Source: JAYZQT01 sp964412235
GTDB lineage: Bacteria; Pseudomonadota; Alphaproteobacteria; MPNO01; UBA830
DNA: 11,672 nucleotides
Direction of reading: 5' to 3'
Assembly (NCBI GenBank): GCA_964412235.1
Contig: CAYPNT010000091.1
Coordinates: 1-11,672 of the forward strand
Below are positions 6,710 to 11,672 of the stretch, one piece after another. Under the pieces are notes generated by a model that saw only the letters and a program-made list of their open reading frames with translations, was not told where the DNA came from and made no database searches. The position numbers and the translations under genes were made by a program. Position 1 is the stretch's first letter, and the number at the start of each line of letters is the position of its first letter.

Positions 6710-7630
6710 ATGTCAACCGTGTATGAGTTTTCAGCATTACCAGACCGTAATCCATTGAAGTGGCCAAACGACGCTCGCATTGTGGTCATCTTTACAATCA
6801 ACATCGAACAATGGGATATGACACACAATTCGGATGTTTCGCTATACGCTGGCGGACCGTCAGCGGTGCCTTATGAACTGCCGGGGACAGTCCCAGATTA
6901 TGCAAACTTTAGCTGGCGAGAATACGGACAACGTATTGGCATTTGGCGGCTTATAGACATGTTTGACCATGCAGAGGTGCCCACAACGTGCACGATCAAT
7001 GCAAGAACAGCGTTAGATCGCCGCCGTATCGTGGACGCGGTTAACGAACGGGGCTGGGAAATCCTTACCCACAACTTTGTACAAACTCAAATGCTCAACG
7101 AATTTTCGGGAAACCCAGACGCGGAACGAGACGTAATCAAGCGAACCCTTGATGTTTATGCTGATGTCGTAGGCAAGCCGGCACGCGGATGGCTTTCTTC
7201 GTCCATGAGGTCAACACATGAGACACCCCACCTCCTCAAAGAATTAGGGATAGATTTTATCGCCTGTTACCTCAATGACGATCAACCTTACCCGATGGAA
7301 ACGCGAAACGGCACACTCCTCGCAATCCCTTACTCCAATGATCTAAACGACTATAGAATGTTCACACGTTGTGGAATGTCTACCGCGGGGGCCCTTGGAA
7401 TGATGTGCGAAGGATTTGACCAAATGTATTTAGAAGGTGAAGACACGGGTCGAATTCTTAACGTCGGAATGCATCCTCATGTAATGGGCCAAGCATGGGC
7501 CATCAGAGCCATCAGAGAGTTCGTTGACTACGTTAAACAAAAGGACGGTGTGTGGTTTGCAAAACGAGAGGAAATATATGATTGGTACTCCAAAAATTGC
7601 TCCGATCATATCCCCACGAAGATAGAATAA
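6710..7630 (+). CDS. Polysaccharide deacetylase (PuuE-like) family hydrolase
   Basis: A 306-residue cytoplasmic protein (no signal peptide) of the branch of the NodB/polysaccharide deacetylase fold that includes PuuE allantoinase and cyclic imide hydrolase. Diagnostic stretches are RIVVIFTINIEQWD (23-36), PGTVPDYANFSWREYGQRIGIWRLIDMFD (58-86), NERGWEILTHNF (112-123), GKPARGWLSSSM (155-166), YLNDDQPYP (187-195), IPYSNDLND (206-214) and the C-terminal GMHPHVMGQ (253-261). The canonical TFDDG metal motif is missing; Glu33, His121, His255 and His257 are the polar candidates for the active site. These proteins are better thought of as C-N hydrolases acting on small cyclic amides than as sugar deacetylases, but the substrate here is unknown. 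It leads a three-gene operon; the SDR gene begins about 25-30 bases later. Confidence 0.85.
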   Translation: MSTVYEFSALPDRNPLKWPNDARIVVIFTINIEQWDMTHNSDVSLYAGGPSAVPYELPGTVPDYANFSWREYGQRIGIWRLIDMFDHAEVPTTCTINARTALDRRRIVDAVNERGWEILTHNFVQTQMLNEFSGNPDAERDVIKRTLDVYADVVGKPARGWLSSSMRSTHETPHLLKELGIDFIACYLNDDQPYPMETRNGTLLAIPYSNDLNDYRMFTRCGMSTAGALGMMCEGFDQMYLEGEDTGRILNVGMHPHVMGQAWAIRAIREFVDYVKQKDGVWFAKREEIYDWYSKNCSDHIPTKIE

Positions 7631-7660
7631 AATCCTTATGGCTTACGGAAAGAAATGTTT

Positions 7661-8419
7661 ATGGCTTCTGATGAAAAAGTAGCACTTGTTACGGGTGGAG
7701 GGTCAGGTATTGGCCAACAAGCGGCGCTCGCGCTTCAAGAAATTAACTATCGTGTTGTGGTCGTCGGCAGACGCCTGGCACTCCTCGAAAAGACGGTCGC
7801 CCTCAGTGAGAGCCGTGGTCCGGAAATGACAGCAATAACTGCCGATATTTCAAACCCTCAACAAGTAACGGCCTTATTTTCTCAACTTGCAAAAACCTTT
7901 GGACGTCTTGACTTGCTTTTTAACAATGCCGGTGTGGGCATTCCAAGTGTCGCAACGGAAGATCTGACGTTTGACGACTGGAAAAAAACGATCGACACAA
8001 ATTTAACCGGCGCATTCCTCTGCGCTCAATCTGCCATCCGGATTATGAAAAAACAATCGGCGCAGGGGGGAAGGATCATTAACAATGGCTCGGTATCCGC
8101 ACACGTCCCTCGACCGCACTCTGTTGCGTACACGGCCACTAAACACGCGATTACGGGATTGACGAAAAGTTTGGCATTAGACGGGCGCCAACATAACATC
8201 GCGTGTAGCCAAATCGATATCGGCAATGCCGACACCGAAATCGCCGCGCAGATGAAAATTGGCATGCCACAACCCAATGGGGAAACAATGCCGGAACCAG
8301 TAATGAACCCTAAACATTGCGGCGAAGCAGTTGCCTATATCGCGAACCTCCCCCTCGATACCAATGTCCTATTTATGACCGTAATGGCGACAAAAATGCC
8401 ATACGTAGGACGGGGCTAG
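7661..8419 (+). CDS. Short-chain dehydrogenase/reductase (SDR)
   Basis: A 252-residue classical SDR, NAD(P)H-dependent oxidoreductase acting on an alcohol or ketone. Numbering from ATG 7661: cofactor motif TGGGSGIG (11-18), NNAG (88-91), catalytic Asn114, Ser144, Tyr157 and Lys161 (YTATK). Arg37-Arg38 after the second strand (VVVVGRR) suggests a preference for NADP(H), which is inference. An ATG at 7655 would add two residues, but GGAAAG at 7647-7652 is only two bases from it and eight from 7661, so I prefer the latter. The C-terminal part is shorter and less standard around residues 186-220 (SQIDIGNADTEIA), with no usual PG motif after the sixth strand. It lies between the PuuE-like hydrolase and the LigI-like lactonase in one operon, so it probably acts on a product or precursor shared with them. 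Confidence 0.93.
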   Translation: MASDEKVALVTGGGSGIGQQAALALQEINYRVVVVGRRLALLEKTVALSESRGPEMTAITADISNPQQVTALFSQLAKTFGRLDLLFNNAGVGIPSVATEDLTFDDWKKTIDTNLTGAFLCAQSAIRIMKKQSAQGGRIINNGSVSAHVPRPHSVAYTATKHAITGLTKSLALDGRQHNIACSQIDIGNADTEIAAQMKIGMPQPNGETMPEPVMNPKHCGEAVAYIANLPLDTNVLFMTVMATKMPYVGRG

Positions 8420-8463
8420 ATCGCCCAAAAACTTATATCGAATAGACAGATGGGAATAGAACA

Positions 8464-9348
8464 ATGGCCAACAAGATCCCGGATTGTATCGCACCAGACC
8501 GAAACCCACGTCGACCTAATTTAAAATTGCCGCCCGGTTCCGTCGATACGCACGTACACGTTTTTGACTTCAAATATCCTTTCTCTCCAGCGCGCGGTTA
8601 TAATCCCCCGGAAGCGACACTGAGCCAATTATCTCATTTGCACGACGTAATTGGCGTCGACCGCGTCGTTTTTACCCAACCGTCCGTTTACGGCACAGAC
8701 AATACCGCAATGATGGATAGCGTTGCAGCGCTTAATGACGACAAAGAGGACTGCGCGCGCGCCGTTATTTCATGTGCCACAGACATAACAGATAACGAAT
8801 TGGAAGAGTTCAATGTTGCGGGTGTCCGCGGGCTCAGATTTAATATGGACAATGCTGGAGGGATGTCTGTCACGGTAGAAGACCTGCCAAGACTGGCCGA
8901 TCGGATACGCCCACTTGGTTGGCACATGGAATTCCTCTTTGCCGGGGAAGAGTTCCTAAATCTATTGCCAACTTTCAAATCACTTTCAACACCCATCTCG
9001 ATCGCCCATTTCGCATATCAAAACGCGGTGGCAGGGGTTGAGGCCCCGGGCTTTCAAGCGCTTCTGAACCTTGTACGGGAGGGCAAAACTTGGATAAAAA
9101 TATCTGGAGCTAATCGGGTGAGCGCGACGGGCATGCCCCCTTTTGACGATGTTAAACCCCTGGCTGAGGCGCTGATAGAAGCGAACAGCAGTTGCTTAGT
9201 TTGGGGAACCGATTGGCCACACCCAAATATTTTCGACGAAAACCCCAACGACGCCGACCTTGTTGACGCGCTCGGCGACTGGATTGCTGACGAAACGATT
9301 CTTCAAAAGCTCCTTGTCGATAATCCGGCTAAATTTTACGAATTTTAA
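8464..9348 (+). CDS. Amidohydrolase family protein, 2-pyrone-4,6-dicarboxylate lactonase (LigI)-like
   Basis: A 294-residue TIM-barrel hydrolase of the amidohydrolase superfamily, close in layout and length to LigI, which opens the lactone of 2-pyrone-4,6-dicarboxylate in lignin-derived aromatic breakdown. Visible signature: PPGSVDTHVHVFD (23-35) with His30 and His32, FTQPSVYGTDN (70-80), GVRGLRFN (120-127), WHMEFLF (153-159), His182 in ISIAHFA (179-184) and WGTDWPHPN (247-255) with Asp250 on the last strand. LigI itself works without a bound metal. The LigI arginine-rich substrate pocket cannot be confirmed by eye, so another lactone or cyclic amide is possible. ATG 8464 follows GGGAA (8452-8456) at seven bases. 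It is the last gene of the operon, 44 bases after the SDR stop. A near-palindrome (9338-9355) overlaps its stop. Confidence 0.88.
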   Translation: MANKIPDCIAPDRNPRRPNLKLPPGSVDTHVHVFDFKYPFSPARGYNPPEATLSQLSHLHDVIGVDRVVFTQPSVYGTDNTAMMDSVAALNDDKEDCARAVISCATDITDNELEEFNVAGVRGLRFNMDNAGGMSVTVEDLPRLADRIRPLGWHMEFLFAGEEFLNLLPTFKSLSTPISIAHFAYQNAVAGVEAPGFQALLNLVREGKTWIKISGANRVSATGMPPFDDVKPLAEALIEANSSCLVWGTDWPHPNIFDENPNDADLVDALGDWIADETILQKLLVDNPAKFYEF

Positions 9349-9665
9349 ATTTCGTTAACATCGCGGGTGAATTGGGAACGACACGGGTACCTTTTTGGTT
9401 CACAATACGTCGCACTCATAATGAAACAAACAGTGTGCAAATGAGTAAAGGGATTATCTTGGCATGGGGTATTTTTCAGATTCAAACTTCTGTTTCATCG
9501 TTGGGTTTGTCCAACTAGCAATTCTGTATAGGATTTAAACGAATAGGTGTTCATTAAGCCCAGTTCACCTAAATGATTTCAGGTTGTGCCGACCGAAAAA
9601 CTGTGCAGTTGCGAGGATCCCCCTTTAATTTAAAGTGGGTTGCCGTATGACTACTGACTATTTTT
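9349..9665. other. 317-base intergenic region with small inverted repeats, no gene seen
   Basis: No convincing ORF lies here. Elements seen: ACGAA/TTCGT around the lactonase stop (9338-9342 with 9351-9355), GTTGG-loop-CCAAC (9500-9515), TAGGTG/CACCTA with a 16-base gap (9544-9549 and 9566-9571), and a stem at 9619-9639 (CCC and CTTTA paired with TAAAG and GGG, three-base loop, one mismatch). The last is 26 bases before ATG 9666, where a ribosome binding site would be expected and is not seen. The region likely holds the lactonase operon terminator and the exported hydrolase promoter. Confidence 0.45.
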
Positions 9666-10421
9666 ATGAAAATACAAGCAATAACAAAGACATTAATTGC
9701 GAGTGCAGCACTCCTGTTGATGACCAGCCTGGCAACCGCCAGTGAAATTGTTGTCGTTCCTTACAACACAAAAAATATAGACTTGAAAGCGTACCTGTGC
9801 CTTCCGGAAAACTCTCCACCATCCCCCGCCGTAATTTTTAATCATGGCGGCTTAGGAAACATCGTCCGTGGCGCACCTGACCAAACTTGTCTAATAATTG
9901 CGCGGGCGGGGTATGTTGGGTTCGCTCCGATACGTAGAAAAACCCGACCAATGCATGGTCACCTGGACGACGTTCTTGAGGCTTTTCGCTTTGTAAAAAA
10001 GCTTAATGAAGTAGATCCAACACGAATAGCAATGATGGGCTTTTCAAGAGGTGGGCTTCTTACTTTAATGGCGGGGAGTAGAGCATCAAAGCTCAGAGCC
10101 ATCGTTCTAATGGCCCCTGCCAAAGGACGCGGTCATCTTGAATCCGAACTCAAAAAAGCTCACCAGATAAAGATGCCGGTATTGCTCTTGGTCGCGTCAA
10201 ATGACACGGGCTCGCGTGGAACGATGGGCCAAAATCTGGTTGAAGCAAGCAATACTATAAACAGAGCATTGCAAAGCGTTGGGGCCAATTCTTCGCTCAT
10301 TATTTATCCCTCATTCGAAGGCCAAGAAAATCACGAAATCGGAAGGTCGGGACATACCCTGTTTTTTCGACCTGGCTCCTACTGGAGCGACATCCTCGTT
10401 TTTCTTCGAAAATACATTTAA
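9666..10421 (+). CDS. Exported alpha/beta hydrolase, dienelactone hydrolase-like
   Basis: A 251-residue protein with a Sec signal peptide: basic MKIQAITK, hydrophobic LIASAALLLM, then SLATA with probable cleavage after Ala25, so it should act in the periplasm. The mature part is an alpha/beta hydrolase: oxyanion HGG at 60-62, nucleophile elbow GFSRGG with Ser127, probable acid Asp180 (LLLVASND) and catalytic His230 (SGHTLFF); His223 is the alternative. The layout matches dienelactone hydrolase or small secreted esterase families, although the dienelactone hydrolases themselves use a Cys nucleophile, so an esterase role on an unknown ester or lactone is more cautious. No ribosome binding site precedes ATG 9666 (the upstream bases are a T-rich run), so translation may be weak or depend on leader structure. 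A perfect 11-pair hairpin follows the stop by 12 bases. Confidence 0.85.
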   Translation: MKIQAITKTLIASAALLLMTSLATASEIVVVPYNTKNIDLKAYLCLPENSPPSPAVIFNHGGLGNIVRGAPDQTCLIIARAGYVGFAPIRRKTRPMHGHLDDVLEAFRFVKKLNEVDPTRIAMMGFSRGGLLTLMAGSRASKLRAIVLMAPAKGRGHLESELKKAHQIKMPVLLLVASNDTGSRGTMGQNLVEASNTINRALQSVGANSSLIIYPSFEGQENHEIGRSGHTLFFRPGSYWSDILVFLRKYI

Positions 10422-10433
10422 GAGCTAGCTATA

Positions 10434-10465
10434 ATCTCCGAAAACCCAAAGAATTTTTCGGAGAT
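10434..10465 (+). terminator. Perfect 11-pair inverted repeat after the hydrolase gene, probable terminator
   Basis: ATCTCCGAAAA (10434-10444) pairs exactly with TTTTCGGAGAT (10455-10465) across a 10-base loop, 12 bases beyond the hydrolase stop. Position favours transcript end formation. The T run is within the stem instead of after it, so it is not a textbook rho-independent terminator. It could also protect the 3' end of the message. An AGCTAGCT palindrome (10423-10430) lies just upstream. Confidence 0.6.
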
Positions 10466-10568
10466 CAGCCTTATTTGCCACATTCAATCTTCAAAAAGAC
10501 TTTTCCAAAACATATTTCAGCCCCTTTTCGGCATTTGATTATGGTTCTTCATTTTAAAACCAGTAATT

Positions 10569-10573
10569 AGGAG
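10569..10573 (+). promoter_or_regulatory. Ribosome binding site of the unknown 132-residue gene
   Basis: AGGAG, nine bases before ATG 10583. It is the main evidence that the following low-complexity frame is a real gene. Confidence 0.6.
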
Positions 10574-10582
10574 TTCCGGAAT

Positions 10583-10981
10583 ATGTTCATGCCTCTCATG
10601 GGATTTGTTGCAATAAGTGGCGCTATAGCGCTAACAGATCTTAACATTGACCAGCAATCTAATTTGTTGGAACAGCCAAACGAGCCTAAGACCGTTGTGC
10701 ATTCTTTAGAGATTGGAAAAATCACCAAAACTTCAGACGTCACTGCGAATTTATCGACAACAATATCGCCGGAGGCCGGACCTAACGAAAACACTCCACA
10801 CAAACAAAAACTTATTGTAAAGAGCAACCCAATTCCAAAATCCGAACCGCGGGTTATAGCGCAAAAACCCACTACAACCCGCACCGTCGAGAGTGTGCTC
10901 GCGGAACCTAAATCGTCACCAAAGATGTTTTTAACGGGGAATGACGCCCGTAATGAACCCGAAAGCTCTTGGATGAAATAA
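10583..10981 (+). CDS. Small protein of unknown function, N-terminal hydrophobic segment
   Basis: A 132-residue frame I do not recognise. Residues 1-18 (MFMPLMGFVAISGAIALT) are hydrophobic and could be a signal peptide or a membrane anchor, although no basic residue precedes them and no clear cleavage site follows. The rest (about 20-132) is polar, rich in Pro, Thr, Ser, Lys, Asn and Glu, has no cysteine, and looks extended or disordered, with repeated Lys/Glu-Pro pairs (NEPK, PIPKSEPR, QKPTTTR, AEPKSSPK). That layout resembles membrane-anchored linker or periplasmic stalk proteins, but this is only a resemblance. AGGAG at 10569-10573 supports translation. An overlapping minus-strand frame of 105 residues has no support. 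It stands alone between two hairpins, so it is probably its own transcription unit. Confidence 0.55.
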   Translation: MFMPLMGFVAISGAIALTDLNIDQQSNLLEQPNEPKTVVHSLEIGKITKTSDVTANLSTTISPEAGPNENTPHKQKLIVKSNPIPKSEPRVIAQKPTTTRTVESVLAEPKSSPKMFLTGNDARNEPESSWMK

Positions 10982-11055
10982 GTACCGTAGCAGGGGCCGC
11001 CAACCTACGCCGGTTTGTTACAACGACAAATATTGAAAACCGTCACAGAATTTTG

Positions 11056-11089
11056 TGGTCCGCGAAAAAGTAATCGATATCGCGGACCA
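11056..11089. repeat. Perfect 10-base inverted repeat, hairpin or operator
   Basis: TGGTCCGCGA (11056-11065) and TCGCGGACCA (11080-11089) are exact reverse complements across a 14-base AT-rich loop containing ATCGAT. The GC-rich stem could end transcription of the unknown small gene (stop 74 bases upstream) or be a two-site operator for the downstream monooxygenase. No T run follows, which weakens the terminator reading. Confidence 0.6.
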
Positions 11090-11261
11090 ATTCCTTACAG
11101 TTTAAATTATAGGTGATTGGATGTACCGGCCGCGCATTTTTTTCAAAGGATGGCCTGAATAGCGTTCCCCACGCAACTCTCTGAGCCCGCAAAAACATCA
11201 TTCCATCAGCTTACCGAATATGTTTTAGTTTTGTGGTTCTAGCAATACCTAAGAGACATCT

Positions 11262-11267
11262 GGGAGG
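11262..11267 (+). promoter_or_regulatory. Ribosome binding site that fixes a TTG start
   Basis: GGGAGG lies eight bases before TTG 11276. No ATG lies in the same frame until an internal codon well inside the conserved domain. Confidence 0.7.
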
Positions 11268-11275
11268 CTAAAATC

Positions 11276-11672
11276 TTGAACTCCAGTGACAGTTATATTT
11301 CAGGCACTGCAAGAGATATTCCCACCGCAGCCGAATTGGTCAGCCGGGCAACCGAATTGGCACCGACACTCCGTGCTAGAGCCGAACGGGCCGAACGCGA
11401 GAGAAACATCCCAATGGAGACCATAGAGGAATATCTTGAAACCGGCCTCATTCACACGATACAACCCAGACGGTGGGGTGGTTACGAACTTGATCACGAG
11501 GTGGCATTTGACATCGCGATTGAACTGGGAAAATCCACCTGTGGGTCATCTGCGTGGTGTCTTAATTATCTGAGCGATCATGCGGGAATGTTGGGTCATT
11601 TTTCAGAAGAAGCACAGCATGATGTTTGGAGCCGAGACACCAAGGCATGTATTGCGACGTCCGCAGCGCCAA
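11276..11672 (+). CDS. Acyl-CoA dehydrogenase-fold flavin monooxygenase, HsaA-like, N-terminal part
   Basis: The frame is open from TTG 11276 to the window end, giving 132 residues of a protein expected to have about 390-400. The N-terminal helical domain of the HsaA/HpaB-type group D flavin monooxygenases is recognisable: LRARAERAERERNIPMETIEEYLETGLI (32-59), QPRRWGGYEL (63-72), then ELGKSTCGSSAWCL (83-96) and the start of the middle domain, WSRDTKACIATSAAP. These two-component enzymes use reduced flavin from a partner reductase to hydroxylate phenolic or steroid-derived rings; related proteins are true acyl-CoA dehydrogenases. The QPxRxGGYE and C/S-GS-x-AW patterns favour the monooxygenase group. 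The start has GGGAGG upstream. The C-terminal domain and any partner reductase lie outside the window. Confidence 0.82.
   Translation, partial: MNSSDSYISGTARDIPTAAELVSRATELAPTLRARAERAERERNIPMETIEEYLETGLIHTIQPRRWGGYELDHEVAFDIAIELGKSTCGSSAWCLNYLSDHAGMLGHFSEEAQHDVWSRDTKACIATSAAP

Larger units (their letters stand above)
10982..11275. other. 294-base intergenic region before the monooxygenase gene
   Basis: No gene is evident. It holds a strong inverted repeat (11056-11089), an AT-rich stretch after it (11098-11118), and just before the next gene the ribosome binding site GGGAGG at 11262-11267. The promoter of the flavin monooxygenase gene should lie between the repeat and 11262; I see no convincing -35/-10 pair. 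Confidence 0.4.

Noticed and set aside
10567..10884. 105-residue minus-strand frame opposite the unknown small gene
   Set aside because: It has a hydrophobic stretch, but the plus-strand frame has the AGGAG site and an N-terminal hydrophobic segment. As both are low-complexity, I keep some doubt.

Overview
The window looks like a chromosomal segment of an alphaproteobacterium, probably environmental and perhaps marine. The best taxonomic clue is the ClpS-family adaptor at 1054-1359. It carries NDDFTPREF where the usual ClpS has TPMEF, which is the alphaproteobacterial ClpS2 pattern as I recall it. Base composition is moderate, and GTG and TTG starts backed by good ribosome binding sites are common. 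I see no transposase, integrase, phage gene, CRISPR array, tRNA or rRNA.

Layout. (1) 1-1359, plus strand: the C-terminal tail of a probable MFS transporter, a two-domain carboxymuconolactone-decarboxylase-family protein, and ClpS2. (2) 1375-4226, minus strand: a two-gene molybdenum hydroxylase operon (2Fe-2S subunit, then molybdopterin subunit), joined by a GTGA overlap and with no FAD subunit. It converges on clpS with only 15 bases between. (3) 4469-5071, plus: a single-domain cupin resembling gentisate 1,2-dioxygenase, divergent from the hydroxylase operon across a 242-base shared regulatory region. (4) 5144-6573, minus: a bile acid:sodium symporter-family carrier and a Ddn-type deazaflavin (F420)-dependent nitroreductase-family protein. 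(5) 6710-9348, plus: a tight three-gene operon of a divergent polysaccharide-deacetylase/PuuE-type hydrolase, a short-chain dehydrogenase and a LigI-like (2-pyrone-4,6-dicarboxylate lactonase family) amidohydrolase. (6) 9666-11672, plus: an exported dienelactone-hydrolase-like alpha/beta hydrolase, a 132-residue protein of unknown function bracketed by two perfect inverted repeats, and the start of an HsaA/acyl-CoA-dehydrogenase-like flavin monooxygenase that runs off the window.

Taken together, almost every enzyme belongs to a family used in breaking down aromatic, lactone or cyclic amide compounds: ring hydroxylation (molybdenum hydroxylase, flavin monooxygenase), ring opening (cupin), lactone or cyclic amide hydrolysis (LigI-like, PuuE-like, dienelactone-hydrolase-like), redox (SDR, Ddn-like), decarboxylation (CMD) and organic anion uptake (MFS, BASS). 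No substrate can be read from the sequence. The genes lie in several transcription units of alternating direction, so this is better described as a catabolic neighbourhood than as one proven pathway. The most unusual points are the possible F420 dependence, the deacetylase-SDR-lactonase operon, and the unknown small protein with its flanking hairpins.
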